The notes under the pieces: model-generated
Told to the model about the DNA's origin: nothing
The model's database searches: none
The model's input: the letters and a program-made list of their open reading frames with translations, nothing else
Shown here: positions 1-9,145 of the stretch, piece by piece
Layout of the letters: every line of letters begins with the position of its first letter
Position numbering within the stretch: position 1 is the stretch's first letter
Origin: Acidimicrobiia bacterium
GTDB taxonomy: Bacteria; Actinomycetota; Acidimicrobiia; IMCC26256; JAOSJL01
Length of the DNA stretch: 64,000 nt
Direction of reading: 5' to 3'
NCBI GenBank assembly: GCA_027494115.1
Contig: JAOSJL010000001.1
Coordinates: forward strand, 2,085,218-2,149,217
Position numbers and translations under genes: made by a program

Positions 1-726
1 GTCGAAACCCGGCGGAGCGGCGAAGAGAACCGCCGCATCCACGCGGTCGTCGCGGTAGTCGTTGCTGATCGCGAAACCGGCGGTGGTGAGTCCGCCGAGC
101 GAGTGGCCGGCGGCGCCAATACGCTCGGGGTCGATCGCCGAACCCACACCGTCGAGCGTCAGGACGCTGTCGGTGACGAACGACGCGTCGATGGCCTGCT
201 GCGGGGCGTCGGTGATCACGGCGATGTCACCGGGTGTGTCCGAGCTTCCCAACGGATAGTTCGGCGCCGCCACGACGTAGCCGGCCTCGACCCACTGCAC
301 GAGAAGGTCCGCGTAGTTCGTACCGAGCGAGTCGACGCCGTGACTGAAGAGGATGAACGGGAACGGACCCGGGGCGGGCTCGGCGTCGGAAACAGGTGCG
401 GCACCCGGCTCTCCCGACGCCGCCGGGTAGTAGATCGTGGTCGGAAGCGTCCGGTCGGCCGCCCCGTGAAAACCCGCCACGGCATCAGTGGGTCGACCGT
501 CGTCGACGAAGGTCTCCGAGCGCGTTCCCACGGCGAACGGTGCCTCGATCGCGGTGGGCTCCTCGGAGTCCGACCCTTCCTGCGGGGAACCGTCTGAGCT
601 GTCGTCGGACGTATTGCAGGCGATGAGCGCGAGGCTGAGCGCGCACACGATCGCGAAGAAGCGCAGGCTTCTTGCGACCCGTGCTTCGGTGACCGTCATC
701 TCGGAGACCGGCGCCTCGGGGAACAT
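1..726 (-). CDS. secreted lipoprotein alpha/beta hydrolase (partial, C-terminus off left edge)
   Basis: Reading the minus strand from an ATG at 726 gives an uninterrupted frame that runs off the left edge. The start has a GGGAGG ribosome site 9 nt upstream; an in-frame ATG at 699 is an alternative. The N-terminus is basic then hydrophobic and ends in LALIAC, a good lipobox, followed by an Asp/Ser/Glu-rich linker, so the protein should be a membrane-anchored exported lipoprotein. The body has the alpha/beta hydrolase features FSHGVDSLG and the nucleophile elbow GHSLGG near residue 208, as in chlorophyllase/PET-hydrolase-like and PAF-acetylhydrolase-like families. Substrate is unknown. The start lies just past the stop of the ABC permease, so the gene probably belongs to that operon. 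Confidence 0.8.
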   Translation of the reverse strand, partial: MFPEAPVSEMTVTEARVARSLRFFAIVCALSLALIACNTSDDSSDGSPQEGSDSEEPTAIEAPFAVGTRSETFVDDGRPTDAVAGFHGAADRTLPTTIYYPAASGEPGAAPVSDAEPAPGPFPFILFSHGVDSLGTNYADLLVQWVEAGYVVAAPNYPLGSSDTPGDIAVITDAPQQAIDASFVTDSVLTLDGVGSAIDPERIGAAGHSLGGLTTAGFAISNDYRDDRVDAAVLFAAPPGFD

Positions 727-731
727 GACGG

Positions 732-1556
732 TCAACCTCCCAGGCCGAGCAGTCGTTCCCGGCTGAGGCTACGTGAACCTCGCCATAGCGCCGCGATCGC
801 CAGAACCCACGCGCCGGCTCCGATGACGGCCGCGAAGATCGCGGCTCGCGAGAGCGAGCTGGCCGCAAGGCCGTAGGCGACGAGGATGAGTGGCAGCGTG
901 ATCAGCGAAGAAAGCTGCTGAGCGGCCGCCGCGCTGGAGACGCGTGCCGAGACCATGAGGATCATGGCCACGGCCAGGGCGATGAACGGCGGCACGAGAC
1001 CGAAGACCAGGATCACCCAGTTCCCCGTCGGAAAGAACCACCCGCCGAGTTCGGGGCCGGCGATCAGGTTGACGATCAGCGCGTAGATCCCGAAGCCGAA
1101 GATCGCTGTGGCATATCCCGGCAGCAGGCTGGCCCACATCTTGCCGATGTAGATCTCCGCTGTATCGGCCGGCGAGTGAGCGAGGAACTCGCCGGTGCCG
1201 CGCTCGCGTTCCCCGATGATGGTGTGGGCGCCCACGGCCGACGACACGGTCAGCGGTACGAGGATCGCCAGCGGAGCGAAGAGGTAGACGGCCAGCACGT
1301 AGGAGGCCTGGGCGTTCGGCTTGTCGCTGGCCGCGGCCGCCGCGTCGCGGATTCCCGACGGCAGCGTGTCGACCACGTCGCCGATCCGTGTCGCCAGTTC
1401 AGGCCCCTCCACGTTCACGACCGCGAAGAGCAGGACAGCCGGCAGAACGGCGAAGAAGAGGAGAGCCACGATGCCGAGCGGGAGCCAGAAATCACGACTC
1501 TGGCGGAGTTGGCGCAACTCGGTGCGCGTGATCGTCCACGACCGCCCCCAGTTCAC
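732..1556 (-). CDS. ABC-2 type transporter permease
   Basis: This 274-residue protein has a basic cytoplasmic start (RTELRQLRQSRDFW) followed by about six hydrophobic segments, the layout of ABC-2 export permeases such as the NatB/CcmB-like groups. A conserved GERERGT motif sits after the second membrane segment, typical of this family. It overlaps the upstream ATPase gene by 4 nt, so the two form a two-component exporter in the cytoplasmic membrane. The exported substrate cannot be told from sequence; the downstream gene encodes a lipoprotein hydrolase. Confidence 0.85.
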   Translation of the reverse strand: MNWGRSWTITRTELRQLRQSRDFWLPLGIVALLFFAVLPAVLLFAVVNVEGPELATRIGDVVDTLPSGIRDAAAAASDKPNAQASYVLAVYLFAPLAILVPLTVSSAVGAHTIIGERERGTGEFLAHSPADTAEIYIGKMWASLLPGYATAIFGFGIYALIVNLIAGPELGGWFFPTGNWVILVFGLVPPFIALAVAMILMVSARVSSAAAAQQLSSLITLPLILVAYGLAASSLSRAAIFAAVIGAGAWVLAIAALWRGSRSLSRERLLGLGG

Positions 1557-2493
1557 GTGAGCACCTCGTCGTGGTGGCCCTGGGCGATCTCGCGCCGCAC
1601 GGTGAAGTACAGCTGTTCCAGCGTGGGGGTCGTGGGCTCGACGCGCACGAGTCGGATTCCCGCGGCGACCACCTCGGCCACGAGTGACGCCAAGCGCTCC
1701 TTGGATTCGAGCTGAACGCTGGCTGCGCCGTTGCGCTCATAGGCCATGACGCCGTCGAAGTCCGCGATGCGATCCAGGTCCGAGCGGTTCTCGGCATCGA
1801 ACGTGACGGTGGTGGCGGGGTAGAAGCGTCGGGTCAGCTCCTCGGGGGTTCCCGACACCAGCGCGTGACCGACGTCGACCACCACGACCTGGTCGGCGAG
1901 ACCCTCCGCTTCGAGCAGCAGATGCGTACACATGAGTACGGTCTTGCCTGCCGCGCCCATCTCGTCGATGAGGTTGAGCACTGCCCGAGCGGATTCGGGA
2001 TCGAGACCCGCGGTCGGCTCGTCGAGCAGGAGCAGATCGGGATCGTGCAGGACCGCCCGCGCCAGAGCGAGGCGAGCGCGCATTCCGGTCGAATACCCCC
2101 GACCTTCAGGGGCAGAGCATCCACGATGCCGAAACGGTCGGCGGCGTCGAGGATGGGGGGATCGTCTCCGACCTCGTAGAGCTCGGCGGCGTAGCGGAGG
2201 TTGTCGTAGCCGCTGAGACGTTCGTACAGGGCCGGCCGGGCCGGAACGACCCCGCAGCGGCGCCGTACTTCTTCACCGTCGACGGCCGGATCGAGCCCGA
2301 AGGCACGCACCTCGCCGCCGTCGGGCGGGAGCGCTCCCGTGGCGACACGCACAGCCGTGGTCTTGCCGGCGCCGTTGGGCCCGAGGAGCACGGCAACCGA
2401 TCCGATCTCGGCGCGCAGATCCATCGGCGCGAGCGCGGTGACCGTGTCGAAGTGCTTCGAGACGCCGATGAATTCGAGAACAGGGGAGGTCAC
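1553..2493 (-). CDS. ABC transporter ATP-binding protein (frameshifted)
   Basis: The two halves lie in different frames. The N-terminal part (2493 to about 2100) has the Walker A motif GPNGAGKTT, and the C-terminal part (about 2083 to 1553) has DLLLLDEPTAGLD (Walker B) and the H-loop THLLLEAEG. The break falls exactly at the ABC signature: adding one G to the C/G run at 2096-2100 restores YSTGMRARLALARA, the usual drug-exporter signature. Both halves are otherwise undamaged, so a sequence error is more likely than a dead gene. It energises the permease encoded next. Confidence 0.85.
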
Positions 2494-2593
2494 GGTGCCT
2501 AAGACGTTAGGTGAGATTTCGGACCTCGGGAACAGGACGGGCGCCCCGGGAGGTCTGGGTCTCGGGTACCCCCGGCTAGTCTCGACCCCTTGC

Positions 2594-2665
2594 GGCGGCG
2601 TGGCCGAGTGGCTCAGGCAAGGGTCTGCAAAACCCTCTACGGGGGTTCGATTCCCCCCGCCGCCT
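2594..2665 (+). tRNA. trnC: tRNA-Cys (GCA)
   Basis: The segment folds as a full cloverleaf: acceptor GGCGGCG pairs with CGCCGCC at 2658-2664 with discriminator T. The anticodon loop CTGCAAA carries GCA. The T-arm is a 5-bp G/C stem with loop TTCGATT. CCA is not encoded. Confidence 0.95.
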
Positions 2666-2727
2666 CTGGTGCGATGTCTCAGGACACCCCTGCCGCCTCC
2701 GGTGTCGTGGCGCTAGCGTGGTGATCC

Positions 2728-3306
2728 GTGGCGACCTGCGGTGATCCGGTTCCCCGGGATCTCGATGCGCTCGGCGCCGAAATGCGCGAGATGTGGCGCC
2801 GCGATCAGGAGTCCCTCACCGACGAGGCCGAGGTGTCGTGGCGCCACCGTCGGAGACTCGACGATCTCCTCGCTGTCCACATGCATTCGGGCGATGTGCT
2901 TGCCGTGTCGGTGGCCGGTCGTACCTTCACGGGACGCGTCGTCGCCGTGGGCCCCGACCTCGTAGCTCTCGCCACGTCCGACGGCCGAGTCGACATCCGC
3001 ACGGCGTCGGAGCCCGGCCCGAGGGCTTCGGCCACCCGTACTCCGCTGATGATTCGCCTCGTCTGCCCCGGCGATGCAGAAGAGGGGCTGGCGGGGCCGA
3101 CGGATCCGAGCTCCTTTGACGCTCGCCTCCTGGAGCTCGAAGCGGCCTACGGAGATCTCGTTGTCGGATCCGATGCTCTGTCCGAGGAACTCGTCGGCGT
3201 GGTCAGTCTCGGCGCCGATCACGCGACCGTCGTACGCCATGGCGACGTTGCCGTCCTGGCTCGCACGGCGATCGCCTACGTACGTCCCTCGGTCGCGTCC
3301 ATCTGA
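2728..3306 (+). CDS. conserved hypothetical protein next to tRNA-Cys
   Basis: The protein has 192 residues and no membrane segment or catalytic motif I recognise. The N-terminal third is acidic/helical (MREMWRRDQESL) and the middle holds a small beta-rich stretch (GDVLAVSVAGRTFTGRVVAVG) that looks like an Sm/SH3-like barrel, so a nucleic-acid or ligand-binding role is conceivable but unproven. The GTG at 2728 is preceded by TAGCGT at 2714-2719, so translation may be leaderless. The convergent neighbour encodes a small HTH protein; their ends overlap by about 30 nt. Confidence 0.7.
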   Translation: MATCGDPVPRDLDALGAEMREMWRRDQESLTDEAEVSWRHRRRLDDLLAVHMHSGDVLAVSVAGRTFTGRVVAVGPDLVALATSDGRVDIRTASEPGPRASATRTPLMIRLVCPGDAEEGLAGPTDPSSFDARLLELEAAYGDLVVGSDALSEELVGVVSLGADHATVVRHGDVAVLARTAIAYVRPSVASI

Positions 3307-3564
3307 TCTCCTTGCGCGTCATCGGCGGAGGGTGCCCGGTTCACGCCCTCCTGGTCTCCCAACCAGCCGAGAAGTTCATCGCGCAGGAAGCGCATTTCGC
3401 GACCCCCGGGGAAGCGGTGGCACAGGAACGCGGCCCTCGCGCACCATCCGGCGCAGGTACTCCACATGAACCTGAAGCATGTCGGCTGCCATGGCGGTGG
3501 TGAGGACCGGTGGATACCCGGTGGCACCCGGATCGCCGGTGCTCTGGTCGGTCGGGGGAGGCAT
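3276..3564 (-). CDS. excisionase/MerR-like small HTH DNA-binding protein (frameshifted)
   Basis: The N-terminal frame (from 3564) contains LTTAMAADMLQVHVEYLRRM, the helix-turn-helix of excisionase-family proteins. The conserved continuation RFPGGREMRFLRDELLGWL is found only in the neighbouring frame from about 3425 down to 3276. Removing one base near 3415-3425 (a GG/CC pair) joins them as the usual helix, wing, hydrophobic helix order. The joined product is about 95 residues. It probably binds DNA as a small regulator; there is no integrase nearby, so a phage role is not supported. Confidence 0.6.
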
Positions 3565-3781
3565 CAGCAGCAGACGCTACTGCTTGGGCACCGTGGGAGA
3601 AAGGACTCTGCACCTCCACACACTCTGAGGTGATTCCATTCACTGCGCCCATCGACGGCACACCAGCCGGCAGCCGAGCCCGGAAATGGCTGGTGTCAGA
3701 CACTACGAGTGAGAAGAACCGCTTGCACCCTTTCGCCCGCGCCGTCACAATGCGTGAGTTCCCGCGCATGGGGGGTGCGGA

Positions 3782-4527
3782 GTGGGGAGCTCGGGGAGAG
3801 TCGTCGAACAAGCTGCGTCCAAGGGAGCGACGCACGTCGGCGACGCTACGCGCGACCCTCGCTCTGCATCACCGAACGGTGGAGCGGGTCGGGACTACCG
3901 GCCGTGGGAGCGACTGTCGCTCGGCCACCTGGTGATGGTGGCGGCCGGATTGGTGGGTGTCGTCGCCACTCTCGCTGTCCTGCGTGGCGCTGACGCGACA
4001 GATTCCGTCGCCGTCGCACGCGCGACATCGTTCCGGGCGACGTCGTCACGGCGGACGATTTCACGTTCACCGATGTGGACGTGGACGATTCCGTCCTCGA
4101 CACGTTGATCGCGCGTGAGGAGCTCTCAGAAGTCGAGGGCCGTATCGCTGCTCAGCGTGTCGCGCAAGGCGAGTTCGTTCTCGCCGGCGGCCTCGTTGTG
4201 GAGGCTGCTCCGAACGGTCTGCGGGCGATGAGTATTCCTGTGGACGAGAGCCGGGCCGTCGCCGGCGAACTCGTGGTGGGCGACCGCGTCGACGTTCTGA
4301 CCGTGGTCGACGGCGAGGCCACCTACGCGGTGAAGACCGCAGAAGTCCTGGCGGTCGATCGGCCGAGCAAGGGCGCACTCGGAGGGGGCATCGAAGAGTT
4401 TTCCGTCACGGTGGCGCTCGACGATTCCGAAGCACTGGCGGTCGTCGCCGGGATCGACTCCGGCGCGATCGTTCTCGCCCGTTCGACCGGAGCGTCTGCG
4501 CCGGGGGTGTCAGGTGCGGGACCATGA
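3782..4527 (+). CDS. cpaB: Flp pilus assembly protein CpaB/RcpC (SAF domain, frameshifted)
   Basis: The first part has a single membrane anchor (HLVMVAAGLVGVVATLAVL) followed by VAVAR. The second part, in another frame from about 4020, continues as DIVPGDVVTADDF, the start of the SAF domain, and then an RcpC-like domain (PVDESRAVAGELVVGDRVDVL). One missing base at about 4016-4021 explains the break. CpaB proteins stabilise the Tad/Flp pilus machinery at the cell envelope. It is the first gene of the Tad operon and overlaps cpaE by 4 nt (ATGA). The GTG at 3782 is the best start I see before the membrane anchor, but it is not certain. Confidence 0.8.
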
Positions 4528-5753
4528 TTCCTCGCGAGCCGGAAATAGCGCTCGTCTTCGCGCCGGAGCCGTGGGTCGAGGAGTTGCACCGCCACTTCAC
4601 CGATCACGGAGGCGTTCGGGTACGTCAGCTGATCGTCGATCCGGTTCTCGCCCGCGAGGAGAGCTACGACACGTTGGTCTCGGGTAGCAGCTGGCCGGCA
4701 CTGACCGTCGGGTTGGTCGAAGATCTTCACGAGCGTGGCCGTCGGATCCTCGGAGTCCACGACCGCGGCGATGAAGCGGCGCTCACGCACCTGACGTCGA
4801 TCGGTGTGGATCGCTGCATCGAGTCGGATGCCGCCCCAGAGGAGTTCGAAGCCGTGCTCATCGCGATGGCACCCCGTTTCGTGCGGGCGGACCCAGAGGT
4901 TCCGGAGCGGTGGCAGACGACGGCAGGGCATTCCGCCACGGGGAGAATCATCGTCGGTGGACCGGGAGGAACGGGAGCGACGGAGGTGGCGATCCACCTT
5001 GCTGCGGCGTGTGTTGCAGCGGGCGAACCCGTTGTCCTCGTGGACGGAGACGACGTTGCGCCGTCCGTCGCTCAACGACTCGCTCTTCCCATTGAACCCA
5101 ACCTCCGAACTGCTGTCGACGCGGTACAGCACGGGTTGGGGGACGTGGAGTCCTGTCTGATGCCGATCGGGCGGTCGGGCGTGCAGGCTTGCTGTGGGCT
5201 TCCGAACGCGGCGGCGTGGTCTCAGCTTCGTCCCAATGAGGTGCTCGACGTTCTCAGGCGATTGGAAGACGCCGACCGGCGGCTTGTTGTCGACGTCGGT
5301 CATCGCTTGGAGGATCTCGGTTCGGGACGTCGGACCCGCTATTCGCTCGCGCGGGCGCTGGTTGCCGCCGGCGACGTCCTGGTCGGCGTCACGAGCGGTT
5401 CGCCGGTTGGATTGACGCGGGGTCTGGGATGGATTGCCGATGTCCGTGCGCTCCAGCCCGCCGCACCACTCCACCTCGTTGTCAACCGCGCGCCCCGCGA
5501 GCCCTTCAAGCGTTCCGAGCTCAGGCGCGAGATCCTCCGTACCCACTCGCCGGCCACTATCACGATCATCCCCTTCGATCGTCGCGTGGAAGCGGTGTCG
5601 TGGTCCGGCGGTCTGGTGGCACGCGGGTCCTTTCGACGCGCGGTCGATTCGCTGGCGAACCGACTGACGTGCCACGGAGTCTCGGTGGACGGGGACACGG
5701 ATTCGGACGGCGAACACGTGTCCATTTCCCATGGCGTGGGATCGGTGTCGTGA
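4524..5753 (+). CDS. cpaE: CpaE/TadZ-like pilus localisation ATPase with degenerate P-loop
   Basis: The 409-residue protein has an N-terminal receiver-like domain (about 1-130) and a MinD/ParA-type ATPase domain (about 135-400). The fold is recognisable from VVLVDGDD, RRLVVDVGHR and HLVVNRAP. The Walker A region near residue 145 reads GGPGGTGAT instead of KGGVGKT, so both the signature lysine and the P-loop lysine are absent. CpaE/TadZ proteins position the pilus machine at the membrane; some TadZ proteins are known to be atypical. This one may bind nucleotide weakly or not at all. Overlaps of 4 nt with genes on both sides suggest translational coupling. Confidence 0.8.
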   Translation: MIPREPEIALVFAPEPWVEELHRHFTDHGGVRVRQLIVDPVLAREESYDTLVSGSSWPALTVGLVEDLHERGRRILGVHDRGDEAALTHLTSIGVDRCIESDAAPEEFEAVLIAMAPRFVRADPEVPERWQTTAGHSATGRIIVGGPGGTGATEVAIHLAAACVAAGEPVVLVDGDDVAPSVAQRLALPIEPNLRTAVDAVQHGLGDVESCLMPIGRSGVQACCGLPNAAAWSQLRPNEVLDVLRRLEDADRRLVVDVGHRLEDLGSGRRTRYSLARALVAAGDVLVGVTSGSPVGLTRGLGWIADVRALQPAAPLHLVVNRAPREPFKRSELRREILRTHSPATITIIPFDRRVEAVSWSGGLVARGSFRRAVDSLANRLTCHGVSVDGDTDSDGEHVSISHGVGSVS

Positions 5754-7039
5754 GAAGCGTTCGCACCGACGCCTACGACGTGATCCGTCGCGACGTGATC
5801 GCGCGGGTCGAACGACGCCGTCTGCGCGCGGAGAGCGATCTCGACGAAGTGCGAATTGAAGTGCGGGATGCGGTCGACGACTACCAGCGCAGCGCTCGTC
5901 TGGGTGAGGTCGTGCCTCTCGGAGACCCTCGGACGATGGTCGAACGCGTTCTGCGTTCCGTCGCCGACCTGGGAGCTCTCACTGACCTCGTGGCGCGCCG
6001 CGACGTCGAGGAGATCTTCATTGAAGGTTCCCGTGTGTCGTACCTCGATGGCACGGGCGTCGTACGGGGGCTCTCGACGCCGACGAGCGAGCAGGAGAAC
6101 CGTCAGATCGTCGAGCGGCTCCTGTCCACGACCGACAGGCAACTGAACGCCAAACACCCGATCGTGCAGGCTCGTGTGCTCGAAGGCTCGGCTCGACTGA
6201 CCGCGTCGATTCCGCCAGTGTCCGATGACCTCTCCGCCACCCTGCGCCGCTATACGGTGCGCAATGTCGCTCTCGGAGATCTGGTCGATCTGCGTTCGCT
6301 GACCACGGAGGCGGCCGAGTTCCTCTGGTCCGTGATGCAGATTCGCAGCAGGGTCGTCGTATCCGGGGAGCCCGGAGCGGGAAAGACGACGATGGCGGCC
6401 GCCCTCCTCTCGGCCGCACCGGCACGCCACTGCACACGCTGCTGTGAAGAGATCCGTGAGCTAGCGGTCCCTCTGACCCACGGCGCGTACTACGAGGTGC
6501 GACCACCCTCTCTCGACGGGACAGGTGAGATCAGCCTGCGAGATCTCGTGAAGTTCGTCCTGGCGATGCGCCCCGACCGCATCGTGATCGGTGAAGTGCG
6601 CGGCGCCGAGGCCTTCGAGCTGAGCCGTGCGGTCAACGCTGGTTGCGGGTTTCTCTGCACGGTGCATGCGAACAGCGCATCAGAGGCTCTGAACGCGCTC
6701 TTGAACGCTGCGCTGATGGCAGGGGAGAACGTCACCGAGCACATCGTGCGAAAGGTCTTCGCCGAGTCGCTCGACCTCGTCGTCCATCTCGACCGCGACG
6801 ATCGTCCCACCGATGAGAACGGTGGTGTCGCGCGGCGAGTCATGGAGATCGCCGCTGTCGTACCGAATCTGGGTTCCGACTTCACCGTCGAGCCCGTGTT
6901 TCGACGGGAGCACCTGGGTGACTCACTGCGGTGGACAGGTGCGATGCCCGAACACCTCGCTGAGCGTGTCGAGCGCGCGCTCCCGGCGGGCCGATCCCTG
7001 CGTCATGTTGCAGAGGGCTCGTCGTCGGTCCCTGCATGA
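5750..7039 (+). CDS. tadA: Tad pilus assembly ATPase TadA/CpaF
   Basis: The start is the GTG at 5750, overlapping the cpaE stop as GTGA; the open frame upstream is a shadow. The 429-residue product has the type II/IV secretion ATPase core: Walker A GEPGAGKTT near residue 206, the Asp box and Walker B region RPDRIVIGEVRGAEAFEL, and the His box GFLCTVHANSA. The N-terminal CpaF domain (ALTDLVARRDVEEIFIEG) is present. It is a cytoplasmic hexameric motor that drives pilin assembly through TadB/TadC. This is the most conserved gene of the cluster. Confidence 0.95.
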   Translation: MRSVRTDAYDVIRRDVIARVERRRLRAESDLDEVRIEVRDAVDDYQRSARLGEVVPLGDPRTMVERVLRSVADLGALTDLVARRDVEEIFIEGSRVSYLDGTGVVRGLSTPTSEQENRQIVERLLSTTDRQLNAKHPIVQARVLEGSARLTASIPPVSDDLSATLRRYTVRNVALGDLVDLRSLTTEAAEFLWSVMQIRSRVVVSGEPGAGKTTMAAALLSAAPARHCTRCCEEIRELAVPLTHGAYYEVRPPSLDGTGEISLRDLVKFVLAMRPDRIVIGEVRGAEAFELSRAVNAGCGFLCTVHANSASEALNALLNAALMAGENVTEHIVRKVFAESLDLVVHLDRDDRPTDENGGVARRVMEIAAVVPNLGSDFTVEPVFRREHLGDSLRWTGAMPEHLAERVERALPAGRSLRHVAEGSSSVPA

Positions 7040-7049
7040 TGGCTCCGGC

Positions 7050-7949
7050 GTGAGACTGCTCGCCGCGGTTGCCGTCGGCACGTGTTGTTTTCTCGTGGCC
7101 GCACAGCTCACCGGAAACCCTGTTCGGTGGCGCCTCCGACGGAGCCGCGAGCGAGCTGCCGTTTCGAGCCGTCAGCTCTGGCTCCGACAGGCCGGGGCAG
7201 GCGTCTCCGTTCGGCAGTTCGTCGTCGGGTCAGCATCGGCCGGCGTCGTCGCTTTCGTGGCCGTCACCGCCCTGACCGGGACCTGGACGGTGGCGGTCGC
7301 ACCCGCCGTCGCCGTGGCCCTTCTTCCCCGCGCGTACTTCGCGCGCCGGCGGTTGCAACGTCTGGGCGAGGTGCGCGGGGCGTGGCCGGACGGGTTGCGC
7401 GACATCCTCGCCTCGATCTCTTCGGGACGTTCGCTGAGCCAGGCACTCAGTTCGATGGCCGTTTCCGGTCCGGAGCCTCTCCGGAGCTCCTTCGCGCGGT
7501 TTCCTGCATGGTCGCGAATGCTCGGGACCGTTCCCGCCCTGGAGTTGATCAAGGAAGAGCTCGCTGATCCGACCAGCGATCGCGTGATCGAGGTCCTGAT
7601 CCTCGCTCATGAACGCGGAGGTCAGATCGTTCGACTGATCCTGGAGGATCTCGTCGCGGCGACAACTCGTGACCTGAAGGCCGCCGAGGAGATCCGCAGC
7701 GAAGGTCTCGAGATGAAGATCAACGCCCGCGCGGTGGTGGTTCTGCCCTGGCTCGTCCTCGTGATGCTGACGCTGAGGCCCGGAGCGTTTCGTGACTTCT
7801 ACGGGTCCTCCGCGGGCGTGTTGGTCGTGATCGTCGGCGCGTTCATGAGCGTCGCGGGTGCCTGGCTGATCGGCCGGCTCGGGCGGGACCAGGGGGAGCG
7901 GCGCGTGTTCGGGGCGTCTGCGCAACAGGCTGTCGAGATGACCTCGTGA
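7050..7949 (+). CDS. tadB: Tad pilus membrane platform protein TadB
   Basis: The protein has N-terminal hydrophobic segments, then the type II secretion F domain (WPDGLRDILASISSGRSLSQAL and a second cytoplasmic helical stretch), and two C-terminal membrane segments. That is the TadB layout of inner-membrane platform proteins that pair with TadC on top of the TadA motor. I choose GTG 7050, 10 nt after the tadA stop; ATG 7005 is in frame but would overlap tadA by 35 nt. The end overlaps tadC by 4 nt. Confidence 0.85.
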   Translation: MRLLAAVAVGTCCFLVAAQLTGNPVRWRLRRSRERAAVSSRQLWLRQAGAGVSVRQFVVGSASAGVVAFVAVTALTGTWTVAVAPAVAVALLPRAYFARRRLQRLGEVRGAWPDGLRDILASISSGRSLSQALSSMAVSGPEPLRSSFARFPAWSRMLGTVPALELIKEELADPTSDRVIEVLILAHERGGQIVRLILEDLVAATTRDLKAAEEIRSEGLEMKINARAVVVLPWLVLVMLTLRPGAFRDFYGSSAGVLVVIVGAFMSVAGAWLIGRLGRDQGERRVFGASAQQAVEMTS

Positions 7950-8885
7950 CGGGACTCACGATGCTCGCCGCGCTCTCGTTCGGTCTCCTGTTCGCCCTGG
8001 CCGCGTCCCTGCTGGTACGGCCCACGGGTCGGCTTGCGCCGCGGGTCAGGCCCTACCTGGTGGTCACGCGTGCGCGACTGGGTCGCGGTGTCGACCTGAT
8101 CGAGCCGGAGACGACGGGTGTGGGGTCCTCGGGCGGAGTCGTGTGGCGGGTGTTCGGGCCTCCCCTGGTTGCGAGCGCGCCGACTGGGGAGTGTCGCCCG
8201 ATCTCAAGGAGATGAGAGCCTGTCGTTGAGACTGCGCCAGGCAGGGTTCTTCGACGACACCCCCGACGCGTTCCGCCTCCGTCAGGTCGTGACCGGCACC
8301 GTCGCGGGGCTGGCGGGAGCCGTCATCGGAGCGTTTCTGGTCCGCTCTCCTGTTGTCGCTCTGCTTCTGGGCTGTTGCGGTGTGGTCGTGGGAGCGACTC
8401 GTCCACGCGCCAAGCTCGACGGTGCCATCGAGGAGCGCACGGAACGGATCCGTCTCGAGTTGTACACGGTGAACCAGCTTCTCGCGATGCACCTACGCAC
8501 GGGTGCCGGGCCCATCCAGGCCGTCCAGCGGGTCGTGGATCGTGGTCAGGGCGTCGTCGTCGAAGAGCTCACGATGGTGTTGCGGAGCGTGAGAGCGGGG
8601 ACGTCCGAGACGGAGGCGTTCGAACGTGCAGCTGAGTCCACGCCCGAGCCGAGCGCCGCCCGAACGTTCAAGCTCTTCGCCGCCGGGGCACAGCGGGGCG
8701 CTGACCTCGGTATTGCCTTGCTGGAACTCAGCGAGGACATCCGCGATGCGGGCCGGGAGGAGCTCCGACGCACCGCGACGAAACGGCGCGCCACCATGCT
8801 GGTGCCGACGATCGCGGTTCTTGCTCCCGTGATGCTGTTGTTCATCGCTGCGCCGATTCCGTTCGTCGTGTTCGGCGCGCGCTGA
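7946..8885 (+). CDS. tadC: Tad pilus membrane platform protein TadC (frameshifted)
   Basis: An N-terminal membrane segment (MLAALSFGLLFALAASLLV) lies in one frame and ends at 8215. The T2SSF domain (ELYTVNQLLAMHLRTGAGPI, then FKLFAAGAQRGADLGIALL) and two C-terminal membrane segments lie in another frame up to 8885. The frames overlap between 8118 and 8215; a single-base indel around 8160-8190 would join them into a normal-length TadC. The gene is in the expected place right after tadB. The intact C-terminal half argues that this is an error or very recent change. Confidence 0.8.
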
Positions 8886-8932
8886 GTGTCGTTGTTGTCA
8901 ATGCCACGTTGTCAATGTCAAGGGGGAGTCAC

Positions 8933-9139
8933 ATGGAAGTCCACGAAGAGACGGGCGGTTCGCGAGACGGCGGGCGGATGCCGGACGAGAAAGGCGATCC
9001 GGATGAGTCCGGCATGACGACGGCGGAGCTGCTCGGAAACGCCGCTCTCGGAATCGCCGCTCTGGTGGCGATCTGGGCGCTTCTCCAGGCACTCGGTGTC
9101 AACGTCGTGTCCTGGATCGAAGGCCAGCTCGGTATCTGA
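8933..9139 (+). CDS. small Flp pilin-like protein (DUF4244-like)
   Basis: The ATG at 8933 has a strong AGGGGGAG ribosome site. The 68-residue product has a charged leader, then DESGMTTAELLGNAALGIAA and one hydrophobic segment with a short tail. G-x-T-T-A-E before a hydrophobic helix is the class III/Flp prepilin pattern, as in the actinobacterial DUF4244 proteins found in Tad operons. Glu in AEL would be the mature position-5 glutamate. This is the best candidate for the pilus subunit in this operon. No prepilin peptidase (TadV) is in the window. Confidence 0.75.
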   Translation: MEVHEETGGSRDGGRMPDEKGDPDESGMTTAELLGNAALGIAALVAIWALLQALGVNVVSWIEGQLGI

Positions 9140-9145
9140 CGCCCT

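Noticed and set aside
3276..3564. phage excisionase as sign of an integrated element
   Set aside because: No integrase, att repeats or other phage genes nearby, despite the adjacent tRNA-Cys; small HTH genes of this type are common in actinobacterial chromosomes.
4323..5732. 469-residue minus-strand open frame opposite cpaE
   Set aside because: It is Arg/His-rich with no family motif and lies exactly opposite cpaE; long antisense frames are expected in GC-rich DNA.
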